Shown here: positions 1 through 9,331 of the stretch, piece by piece
Layout: each line of letters starts with the position of its first letter
Numbering within the stretch: the first letter of the stretch is position 1
From: Melampsora larici-populina 98AG31
Lineage: Eukaryota; Basidiomycota; Pucciniomycetes; Pucciniales; Melampsoraceae
DNA: 64,000 nt
Direction of reading: 5' to 3'
NCBI RefSeq assembly: GCF_000204055.1
Contig: NW_006768796.1
Location: 186,001 to 250,000, forward strand
Made by a program: the position numbers and the translations under genes
Notes under the pieces: generated by a model
Told to the model about the DNA's origin: nothing
What the model saw: the letters and a program-made list of their open reading frames with translations, nothing else
The model's database searches: none

Positions 1-3000
1 CTTTTTGGTCAAATTCACTCAAAGGCCATTGGCATCACCTCTCGTGGTGGTGTTGCGGATGTTGAGCAGCCGACAGCGTACGTCAATCAATTCCAAACAT
101 ATGAACTCATTTATGAGAAATCGAACCCTTCTTTACCTTTCGCATTCCCACTGACTCAACATACTTTTTTAGAAGTGTGCCTTTAGCTAGAAGAACTTTT
201 GGACTTCTCTCAATGCTTGGAGGTTATAGTTTATTTGGTAGCCACTCTGGAATGGGAGGCGGATACAGTTCGATAGGTAGTAGTCAAAGCTTTGGCGGGA
301 CAGCCGATTCTACAGCATCCTCTAGTGCTGGTGGGAATTCAGATTCGACAGCAACCACCATGGATCTTACAAAAAACGTGAGTGTCGTGAAAAATAACCG
401 ATGAAGTACATATATAGGTTGTATTAACCGTTTCTTTTTTTTGATACAGACAACCCTATGTGGATGTGGAAAGGAGGGTGAGAAGGTTGATTCGAAGGAG
501 GGTACTAGTGCATCGGGAGTAGTCTCTGATACTGCAGACGCTGTTGGTCTTTCTCTATCGACTGTTGATCTCAAAAAATAACGTCTGACTTGTCTTTATC
601 ATAGACTACCAATGCCAATCTTCCAGTCATCTCCACCGCAGACAACGGCAGTGACACTGACACTAGTTCGGCAAAAGCAGCCGCTGACGCTACCGCCAAA
701 AGCTCGGCGAGTGGTAAAGATGCTTCGAATTCCACCGCTGGCACTTCGGATAGCTCAGCTGGCGATGCCAAAAAAGCCGATGTCACTGGTGGCTCGGAAG
801 CCGACACTGGAGACAGCGTTTGTTTCTATTCATCATTCGTTTTAAGACATACATCTGATTTATTTTTCATTCGTATCACAGACATCCTCTACCGGAGGAA
901 ATGCAACCCCCATCTCCACCGCAGATAACGGCAGTGACACTGACACTAGTTCGGCAAAAGCAGCCGCTGACGCTACCGCCAAAAGCTCGGCGAGTGGTAA
1001 AGCTGCTTCGAATTCCACCACTGGCACTTCGGATAGCTCAGCTGGCGATGCTGTCGCCAAACAAGCCGATGTCACTGGTGGCTCGGAAGGTGTTGCCGAC
1101 ACTACAGACAGCGTTTGTCTCCATTCATCGTTCGTTTTAAGAAATACATCTGACTTATATATCATTCGTATCACAGACATCCTCTACCGGAGGAAATGCA
1201 ACTCCCATCTCCCCCGCAGATACCGGCAGTGACACGGAGACTAGTGCGGCAAAAGCAGCCGCTGACGCTACCGCCAAAGGCTCGGCGAGCGGTAAAACTC
1301 CTTTGAGTTTCACCGCTGGTACTTCGAATAGCTCAGCTGGCGGTGATGTCGCCAAGAAAGCCGATGTCACTGGTGGCTCAGAAGGTGTTGCCGACACTGG
1401 AGACAGCGTTTGTCTCTATTCATCATTTGTTTTAAGAAATACATCTGACTCCTTTTTCATTCGTATCACAGACATCCTCTACCGGAGGAACCGCAACCCC
1501 CATCTCCACCGTAAATAACAGCAGTGACACCGAGACTAGTTCGGCAAAAGCAGCCGCTAACGCTGCCACCAAAATCTCCAAGAGTGGTAAAACTGGTTCG
1601 AGTACCAACGCTGCGCCTTCGATTAGCTCTGATGTCGAGGATGTCGCCAAGAAAGCCAACGATACGGGTGGATTGGAAAGTATTTCCGACACTACAGACA
1701 CCGTTTGTCTCTCCCTATCCATGAATCATCTCAAAGAAACATACCTGACTTTTTTTATTCCAGACCTCCCTCGCCAAAGGAAGTGCAAAAGGTCCGGATA
1801 TCCCTACGGCCAAAACTTGTACTTGTACTAACATTCGTCCAGCAACAGGATCAGGCGCGAAATCTACCAAAAGCTCGAACAGTAGCGCAATCGCTTCCAG
1901 TGCCACATCTGCGCCTTCGATTGGCTCGGGTGGTGAGGATGAAGCTGATCAAGACAGCGCTACCGGTGACTTGGGAGATGTTTCCGACACTGCAAATACC
2001 GTGCGCCTCTCTCTTTCGATAATTGATCTAAAAAAATATTAGTGACGTTTTTTGATTACAGACCACTCGCATCAAAGCAAATGCAACAGGCTCAGATCTT
2101 TCTACCGCAAAAAACAGTAGTAACATCGAAACAGGATCAGCAACAGGATCAGGATCCGGCGCAACCTCTACCAAAAGCTCGAACAGTAGCGCAAGCCCTT
2201 CCAGTGCCACATCTGCGTCTTCGATTGGCTCAGGTGGTGAGAATAAAGAAGGTAGCGCTACCAAGGGCTTGGGAGGTGTTTCCGACACTGCAAATACCGT
2301 GCGCCTCTCTCTTTCGAAGATTGATTAAAAAAAATACTAATGACATTTTGATTACAGACTACTCGCACCAAAGCAAATGCAACAGGTTCAAATCTTCCTA
2401 CCGCCAAAAACAGTAGTCAAATTGAAACAGGTTCAGCAACAGGATCAGGATCAAGCGTAAAATCTACCAAAAGCTCGTACAGTAGCGCAAGCGCTTCAAG
2501 TTCAAGTTCAAGTTCCAGTGCCACATCTACGTCTTCGATTGGCTCGGGTGGTGAGAAGAAAGCCGATCAAGGTAGCGCTACCAAGGGCTTGGGAGGTGTT
2601 TCCCACACTGCAAATACCGTGCGCCTCTGTCTTTCGATGATCAATTTAAAAAATTACTACTGACGTTTTTTGATTACAGACCACTCTCACCAAACCAAAC
2701 GCAACAGGTACAGATCTTCCTATCGCAAAAAACAGTAGTGACATCAAAACAGGCTCAGCAACAGGATCAGGCGCTACTTTTTCCGGAAGCTCCAACATCA
2801 CCACAAGTGCTTCCAGTAACACCGCTGTCCCTTCGATCAGCTCAGGGGATGCTGTCCCTTCGATCAGCTCGGGGGATGTTGCCCCTGCGATCAGCTCTGG
2901 GGACGCTGCCCCCTCGATCAGCTCAGGTGGTGATGTTAAAGCTGGTAACGGCAGCGGTACTGGTACTTCGGCCAAATCAACTACTTCTTCGAATGGGTCG

Positions 3001-3018
3001 ACTCCAGGAGGAAAGTGA
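1..3018 (+). CDS. Ser/Thr/Ala/Gly-rich repeat protein, 3' part (11 exons in window)
   Basis: I read exons 1-77, 173-377, 450-542, 605-817, 882-1112, 1177-1407, 1472-1702, 1764-2000, 2062-2298, 2358-2618 and 2680-3018. They join without a stop into 784 residues ending at TGA 3016-3018; the 5' end lies outside the window. The first two exons give a Gly/Ser-rich stretch with repeated GGGYS-like motifs, exon 3 carries a CGCG motif, and exons 4-11 are low-complexity Ser, Thr, Ala, Gly, Asp and Lys. Every exon from 3 onward is phase 0 and a multiple of three. Exons 4-7 form one repeat family (71-77 codons, ending DTGDS/DTTDS/DTTDT) and exons 8-11 a second (79-113 codons, the first three ending DTANT). 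No catalytic domain is visible. The composition suits a secreted, O-glycosylated cell-wall or surface protein, but no signal peptide can be seen because the start is missing. No function is claimed. Confidence 0.72.
605..2679 (+). repeat. Tandem exon-intron units (two families)
   Basis: Units of about 265-330 bp repeat with both exon and intron conserved. Family A has introns at 818-881, 1113-1176 and 1408-1471, each 64 nt, starting GTTTGT and ending ATCACAG. Family B has introns at 2001-2061, 2299-2357 and 2619-2679 (59-61 nt), starting with the unusual donor GTGCGCCTCT and ending GATTACAG. Because introns are as similar as exons, duplication happened at DNA level, probably by unequal exchange. 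The symmetric phase-0 design lets copy number change without breaking the frame. Confidence 0.85.
2824..2931 (+). repeat. 27-bp in-frame minisatellite, 4 copies
   Basis: Within the last exon of the repeat protein, four consecutive 27-bp units encode nine-residue repeats of the AVPSISSGD type. They differ by a few substitutions. This is a second, finer level of repetition inside the exon-level repeats. Confidence 0.85.
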
Positions 3019-3539
3019 GCTTAAGAAAGCAAATGAGAGCAAGTCTCGTCCACATCAATCAATTTCCGGCGTTATGATCCTCTATCCAAATTTGTATTAC
3101 AGTATGCATTTGCCCAAACTCAACTAAGTCCAATCTCGTGCACGGGGTTTGAGCATAGCAAGCTATGACCAAGGTACGAGGGACTAACTTCCACAGTTAA
3201 CGGGCGTGAACAGTTGAAGACTTTAGTAGGGAAAATCTTGATTCTCATTTCCTTGATTTTTCCCTTTTATCAAATTTTAAAAAACCATAAGGCCACCAGC
3301 GGTGCCTTCTTCTCTTTCGTTTGCTCTATTCAGATTTGTCTTATCTGTCCTCTTGTATCGTTCTTTCTTTTGCTCAAAATCAGATCATTTGAAATTTCAA
3401 AATCAACGGTTGCTGCAAGATTATCACAAAGACCTACATGCTCAACACTGATTTCCTAGGGAGCGACCTTTGAATTCTGCTGAGCACCAGAGTTTAATCC
3501 ATTGAAAGGTTAGGTTGGGGAAAGGATGCTACTACTACT
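3019..3539. other. Intergenic, nothing recognised
   Basis: This is downstream sequence of the repeat-protein gene, presumably its 3' UTR and spacer. I see no conserved coding frame, no terminator-like motif that can be defended, and no repeat. Confidence 0.5.
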
Positions 3540-4060
3540 ATTTCAATGGCAAGACTTAAGGCTATTTTAAATGAACCAGCTCTTAGATCTTTGTTCTGAG
3601 ACTTCTACATATCTGCAAAGAGAATCTACATCATTAGATTGATGTACCCAAAGAAAAAAACCTCAGCTACATCGGCTATGGAACAACATCAAGAGAAATT
3701 AGTGTGAACAGCCTTATTGATCTTTATACTTATCTTGCACCTGAATCACCACCTGAATGAATATTGACCATGGATCAAGAGGAGATGTGATTAGCTATAT
3801 GGTCAAAGCTGTAGATGAAGTTGAAGAAAACTCAATACATAGTCTAGATATTTCTATGGCAGCACTTCAAGCTATGTACTCAAGCTCAAGCTCTGTTACA
3901 ACACTACAAGAAAATTCCGGATCATATCTATTGGTAAGTGTCTATTTATTTTTTGAGATCTGACAGACTCCAAAATCGATTTTGTCATTCTAATGTGCTT
4001 TATCATTTGGTGACAGATCAGGCACCCAAGATTTGTTGTAACTGACAGGTTTTGAGAACT
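3540..4060 (+). pseudogene. RGS-domain protein relic
   Basis: Fragments in shifting frames resemble a fungal regulator of G-protein signalling domain. Near 3546 the frame reads ARLKAILNEPALRSLF, then TGA at a place where Arg fits, then DFYISAKRIY. Near 3700 it reads SLIDLYTYLAPESPPE, and from about 3757 NIDHGSRGDVISYMVKAVDE. After an apparent GTAAGT intron (3932 to about 4017) comes IRHPRFVVTDRF. The order matches the helices of fungal RGS domains: LAPxSPxELNIDHxLR in the middle and RHPRFV near the end. RGS proteins speed GTP hydrolysis on G-alpha subunits. The TGA, at least one frameshift and the missing flanks indicate a dead copy. Family assignment is from memory of motif order only. Confidence 0.5.
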
Positions 4061-5951
4061 TTTAGCATCACACCAACCAAGTACTACAACTAATTATGGA
4101 AAATGAAAATCAATCATTAAAATCAACAAATACTACTACTTCACCTAAACCTGTTATCAATTTCTTGTATGCCTGTTTTTCCTTCCTGATTTTTGACAAA
4201 TCTGATCTTGCTTCTCTTTTTCTTTTGGTTGATGTTTACTTTTGTGTGCTTGAGTGTTTCCCTTTTTCCTTTTCTCTCTCAATATGATTTTGTGGACCCC
4301 TAGTCTCTTCTTTGTTTTGCTGGATTTGTTGTGGTTTTATATTTTTTTCATTTTCCATTTTTTTGTAACAAGCTTTTACTGGATTTGGTGGTGTGAGTGT
4401 ATTTTCCCTTGGTCTCTGGAGATTCCTTCTGCAACTGGTAGCATTCACAGTAATGGATGACTGTTGAGAGCTTAGCCCCTAACTGAAAAGTTTTGTTTCT
4501 GACATGTTTGCTTTCTTTGGGTTTGAAGAGGCTGGTGCTTTTTTCTTCTTCAGATGGAAGCCTGCTGGTATCACCCTGGAAATAAAATTCAATGCAAGGG
4601 AGGATGCAATCATGAGATCCATGACAATAAGATAAAAATGTGCTCACTTCTATAGGCTTCCATTTCGTACTGGGTCGGTGTTTTCGATGTTATCATAATT
4701 TAAATTACCAACCAAACTTTAAGTTTGATAATTCGTTTATCAACTTTAAAGCTTTACGGGGGGGGCGCCGCCGGCGGCCTCCTGGTTTTGCGTGGATGAG
4801 AAAATTCTCTCTCACGCGAAATCAGTGGTACGTTTGTTGAGCCGCCTACGGTTTCTGAGGGTTCTCGGGGTTCTCGGCTTACCCGGGTGCCGATACGAGC
4901 CTGTGAGTCTTGGCTTGCCGAGCTTCCCGTTCTCTCAGGTACGTTTCGGTGGTGGCTCGTTTTAAGGTTTTCTTACTCAGTCACTGTGGCTCATTTTATT
5001 AAGGTCCAGGCGCATTAGCGACCGTTTTGTTGGCTGCTCCTCGTATTTAGAGTGGAGTTAGCCTTTGGGATCAGCGGGCCAGTTCGTTCGAGTGCAAGAG
5101 AGTTCATTCGAGCTCGAGTGACATCCCGCCGGGTGTCACTCGCTGACCTATATAAGGCCATGCTTGTTTTGGGATGTCCCCATTGATGAAACCTCCTGCA
5201 GATGAATCTTGGACCGGACCGGTTCAGTTTTTTCAGTTTCATCTGGTCAGTTTGTGACTTTTGCACCACTCACCACTCTCACACAAAACCTCAACCTCTC
5301 CATCCGGACCCCATGTCATCCGATTTGTTACTCTTCCACAAGACCTTTCACACATATCACAGGTCAACCCGTTTGACCACGATTGTGCCAATCCCATAAC
5401 TTTGACCTTTTTTTCACGTCACAGATGGCATGCAAAGCATCTCAAATGGGGAGATGTGCAGGATGGACGACTATCAAATCGGAAAAAAGCTAAAAAGACC
5501 TATGAGACCACCTTGCATAACAAGCAAAAATCGAGGTTTAGAAATCCGACTTTCTTTTTCTTCAAAATCATTTCTTGTTATCTGACAAGAATGCGACATC
5601 AAGGAAGATGTGCATTTACTTCTATTTCCAGAGGAGATGATGAGGTTGGGACTCAATCAAACCTTGAGAGGCTTGACCACAAGCCTCAGAGTATGATGTT
5701 TGTCCGACAGCGCAGCACGTTTCAGAGTTGTAAATCGGACTCATCACAGACGTAAAACTCGAAAAAACGTGAAAAACAAGGTCAAATTTGTAATTTTGTA
5801 AAATCGAAAGCCGGGAATTTGCGCCTGGTCTCTATTATCTCTCGCGTATACCACGGTTCCTGTCATGTTCAGTACAGATCTGGCTTTCCTGAGCATTCCA
5901 TTGTTTCCGTCAGTGTAGATAGATTTGGATCTGCATGCAATCTTATACATT
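4061..5951. other. Non-coding: AT-rich part, then GC-rich possible TE 3' flank
   Basis: 4061-4740 is T-rich with a few possible exon remnants of the RGS relic and no firm gene. Composition changes abruptly at about 4758 with a GGGGGGGCGCCGCCGGCGGCC patch split by short hairpins, including a GCGTG/CACGC stem at about 4790-4820 and a near-perfect hairpin at 5115-5142. A TATATAAGG motif lies at about 5151. The stretch to 5951 is downstream of the DIRS recombinase gene and may hold that element's 3' terminal or internal complementary repeats, but I could not match it to the other end. Open frames here look like chance. Confidence 0.35.
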
Positions 5952-7123
5952 CTAAACTCTATTCATGTTCCTCAAGTCTACTGCCTTCAGTAGTCTCTTC
6001 GTCTCGTCTAGTTCTTCCTTGCTGTAATCCTTCAGGTACAGATCGACCGCCTTTGATTCCCATCTGCCTTTCCTCATTATCTTCTCTTTACTCCAACCTA
6101 AATTCCAACGTAGGGATGCACCGCCAACTCTGAACGAGTGGCCCGACCATTTTCCGTCCTTTGATCCGTCCTCTCCCCAGACTTGTGCCACTTTCTTCAT
6201 AAATATTTCCTTCCATAAGGGTTGTCTGTCTCCACCGGCTCCAATTCCGAATAGTGCGTCCGACTCCGTCCTTCCCGGTATCTTCTCCAATAGTCGTTCT
6301 AATGCTGCGACTGGATCCAGCACTGATCTCTGCGTATTGATCCTGTGCTTTCCATTTGTCAGTCTCGTTCAATCAAGGATGTCCTTTCTGTCTTGCTTCC
6401 TCACCTTATTTCCTGTGTTTGCCCGGGCTTAGCCGTTTTCCCTCTCCACAAGTCAATTATCGCTACCTTTGAGGTCCCGTGTCCTTCAAACCTGAGGTCA
6501 CCAACTAGTATCATCCCGTCTTGCCTACTCTGCCTGGTTAACTCGCCCAGCCTCATCATCCCCCAGAAGGCCACGAGTGCTGCGGTTGAGATTAACTCGT
6601 CCAGCTCGTCTTTCCCCGCGAAGTTGAAAGCTAAGTGTAACATCTCCTTCACCATTACTGGTTTCTTCTCTCTTCTCTCTGCTCCCTCCTCATCGGGTCG
6701 CATCATCTTTTGCTCCTCTGCTCTTTCCGTCGCTCGCAGTATCCCCTTTATCATTCGATGGTCTAAATCTGGTGGTCTCAAGTGTGTTGCCATTTGCCAC
6801 GCTTGTAATCCTGCTAAATATTTTTCCAACGTCTTTGCCTTTACTACCCTCTTTGCCGATTCTTCTTTCCTCGCCGGTGACTCTCCCGCCCAAATTAGGA
6901 ATCCGTAAACGTCTTCTGCGACTAACGGTACCACGTTCTTCCAGTCCTTCCCTTGACACTCTATGTACTCTCTGAACTTGGTGACTGCGCTACTGTACCC
7001 TTGCAGGGTTGTTTCCGCCCATGTTCCTCCGACCAGGTGTCTTGCTACTTGACGGGTTTGTCTGTCTTCGATCTCGTCTTCGATATTCGCAAAGTTAACC
7101 TTTTTTCTCTTCCCTTCTGTCAT
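5952..7123 (-). CDS. Tyrosine recombinase of DIRS-type element
   Basis: I read two exons, 7123-6405 and 6342-5952, giving 369 residues. The 62-nt intron (6404-6343) starts GTGAGG, has a CTGAC branch-like motif and ends CACAG; splicing it removes an in-frame stop. The N-terminal part (about residues 25-130) resembles the SAM-like core-binding domain of phage integrases. The catalytic domain shows the Arg box (MMRLGELTR), the GHSFRVGG box containing HxxR, the KGRW box and the C-terminal YLKDY with the presumed nucleophilic tyrosine. Together these supply the R-H-R-Y set. The enzyme would join a circular cDNA to the genome without target-site duplication. The start ATG follows directly after the RT gene stop. 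Confidence 0.8.
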
Positions 7124-7125
7124 AA

Positions 7126-8736
7126 CTACGGGGTCTCTTCTAGGAAATCAATTAGGTCCTCTGGTAGATCGAATCGGACTCTGTTGTTATCGGTTTTTGT
7201 TGTGTCCGTGCCTCTGGACAGCGCGTCTGCCTCGTTTTTCTTGGAGGTCACTCTTTTCTCCTGTAAGTCGCAGTCTAGCTCCGCTAACCGGCATTGTATT
7301 CGTCTCCATTCTTTGTTGACTGAAACGTGTCTGGATTTTAGGTTCCTCACCGCTGCCTCTGCCGTGGTGTTGTCCGTTAGAAATAGGATCGTCAACCCTC
7401 TTACGTCCATTGTTCGTGTCGCCACTTCCAGTCCCAGGCGAATCACTATGGTCTCTGCCCACGCAATGTCTCGCTTGATCCCCAACGCGTCGACCTCTGA
7501 CCAGCCGTCTTTCAGTCTCCATTGGTTCCATCTTCCATTTACCATAACCCCTACACCGTAGTCCGTGGATGCGTCGCCTACCCAGCCGATGTTGACTGGT
7601 TCTCGCTTCGGTACAATCTTCCTGTTCTTGAATGTTTTGAGGGTTCTCTTCCATTCCCAAAGGTCTTCTGTTACGTTTGGTGGCATCTTTCTCCTCGCTA
7701 GTTTGTTTTTCCACGTCGCCAGCCACGCATAGAAACTTGGGGTGAAGCACTTCATTTGCGGTAAGATGTTTGCCAGGTGTACTAGTCTCCCAATCAGTTT
7801 TTCGACCTCTTTAAAGGTGTGTGTCTCTTTCTTCAATGCTTTGTCTACCTGATCTTTCCGAATTTGTAACTTCTCTTCCGGTAGCCTTACGGTCTTCTCT
7901 TTCCCATTCCACAGGAAACCGATGTACTTCTGCTCAACCGCGAACTCGGCGTACTTCCCCTCGTTGGTTTTTACTCCTAACTTCGCGCTCAACTCAACCA
8001 CTTCTTTCATCGATGTTTTCCCCACGTCGTTTCGTCGCCTGATGAAAAGGTTGTTGTCTACCCAGCGGAAGATCGCGAGGAAGTCAAAGTATCTTTTCAT
8101 GATTTCCTTCCATGCGTCGGCCGGGCCGCCGAAGCTTCCGCATCCAGCTACCCCTCCAAAAGACACTCGTAAGTCATAGTAAATCTCGCCATCTGGTCCC
8201 CGAACCATCAGGTACCTCCATTGGGAAGGGAGAGTGGGTATCTGACGATACGCCTTCTCCCAGTCAAAGATTCCCATTTCTAACTCCTCTTCGTTTTCCA
8301 TCATGAACTTTAGGACTCTTGCGAAGTCGTCCCATGTCGTTTCGAACTTTGTCTTGTCTACGAATGAGTTTACCGAAGGTAGGTTTTCGTTGTTCTTGGG
8401 GAATGACAGGTCGTTGATTATACGGAAGGATCCATCGCCGTTCACGACGCTCCCCATCGGGCTCGTTCGGAAGAACCCTATGCGTTCGAACACTTCCTCC
8501 TCGGTGTATGGGCCTCTCATCCGACCGGCGTCTAGCTCCTTTTGGATTTTCTCTCGTATCACTTCTTTCTCTTCCTCTGTCTTCACATGGTTCTTGGGTG
8601 AGTAGAACTTATAGCCAGGTAGCCTGTGGTCCGGTATCCCTTGGTCGAAACCGCTGACAAACCCTTCTATGATTTCCAGGTGCTTCTTCTCTAGCTTTAG
8701 GACGACTGCTAGGTTCCTCCATTCGCTCAGGTTCAT
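7126..8736 (-). CDS. Reverse transcriptase-RNase H of DIRS-type element
   Basis: A single 536-residue frame. Residues of about 60-330 are a reverse transcriptase: FRIINDLSFPKN, then GIFDWEKAYRQIP carrying the first catalytic Asp, then FGGVAGCGSFGGPAD, then FRWVDNNLFI in the place of the usual xxDD box. About 375-530 is RNase H with GDASTDYG, AETIVIRLGLE, FLTDNTTAEAAV and NEADALSRG supplying the acidic residues. It copies element RNA into cDNA. Oddity: the second Asp of the xxDD box reads Asn (codon AAC), which should destroy polymerase activity. Upstream in frame is a TAG just before the ATG context, so either this ATG is the start or an upstream exon was missed. No methyltransferase domain follows RNase H. 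Confidence 0.85.
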   Translation of the reverse strand: MNLSEWRNLAVVLKLEKKHLEIIEGFVSGFDQGIPDHRLPGYKFYSPKNHVKTEEEKEVIREKIQKELDAGRMRGPYTEEEVFERIGFFRTSPMGSVVNGDGSFRIINDLSFPKNNENLPSVNSFVDKTKFETTWDDFARVLKFMMENEEELEMGIFDWEKAYRQIPTLPSQWRYLMVRGPDGEIYYDLRVSFGGVAGCGSFGGPADAWKEIMKRYFDFLAIFRWVDNNLFIRRRNDVGKTSMKEVVELSAKLGVKTNEGKYAEFAVEQKYIGFLWNGKEKTVRLPEEKLQIRKDQVDKALKKETHTFKEVEKLIGRLVHLANILPQMKCFTPSFYAWLATWKNKLARRKMPPNVTEDLWEWKRTLKTFKNRKIVPKREPVNIGWVGDASTDYGVGVMVNGRWNQWRLKDGWSEVDALGIKRDIAWAETIVIRLGLEVATRTMDVRGLTILFLTDNTTAEAAVRNLKSRHVSVNKEWRRIQCRLAELDCDLQEKRVTSKKNEADALSRGTDTTKTDNNRVRFDLPEDLIDFLEETP

Positions 8737-9331
8737 CTCGCAAGTGACTCCTTCCGGCTAGGTTCGATTTGGTCTTACTGTCGTTGGTGTCTGCCGTTTT
8801 GCTCTCTTGGGTGATATCTTCTCGCTTTTCTCTCTCTCGCACTCTCGTGCGTCTGTCTCATTTGGCATCTGTGGCTCTGGTTCTGCTACCGGCTCGGTTT
8901 CTATTGAGAGTTCTCGCCCTGTCGACCTATCCCGAATGCAACATAAACATGCGTAAGCGTCTCTTCTTCCTGTTTCTGTCGTTGTCTATGTGTGATTGAG
9001 TCATCGGGTGCATTTCTCATGTAGTCTCACGTTGCAGCTGTTCTCTCTCTCTCTCCCGTTTCATCAGGCGTCTCAGTGACTTTCTCTACGCGCGGTCAGG
9101 TTCGGAACAAAAACGTCTTCTCTTGAATTTCAATATATTTTGTGTGTTTCCCTTCAATGGTAGAGAGCATAGTTCTTGGGACATAGAGAAAATAGGACGG
9201 AGACAAGCGGAGGAGAACAAAAGAAAAAAGGACAGAGAGGAGACTGGAGAGAAAAAGGTGCGTGGAGAAAAAAGAGAAAGACCGGGACGTTCTGGTTTGT
9301 GTGACACTAGGCATGCCGCTGCTGACTCCAC
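8737..9331 (-). other. Spacer between DIRS gag and RT genes
   Basis: About 595 nt separate the gag stop from the RT start. A Lys/Glu/Asp-rich open stretch at 8842-8609 overlaps the RT start in another frame and could be a remnant or an alternative first exon joined at the CCTAG acceptor just before the RT frame. A CT-rich tract lies at 9041-9060. I found no convincing splice model that links gag to RT. Confidence 0.4.

Noticed and set aside
5261..5755. 164-codon open frame on the plus strand
   Set aside because: Low-quality composition, no motif, lies in the non-coding flank of the DIRS element; probably chance.
6345..6908. 187-codon plus-strand frame over the recombinase gene
   Set aside because: Antisense shadow of the tyrosine recombinase, which has clear catalytic motifs on the minus strand.
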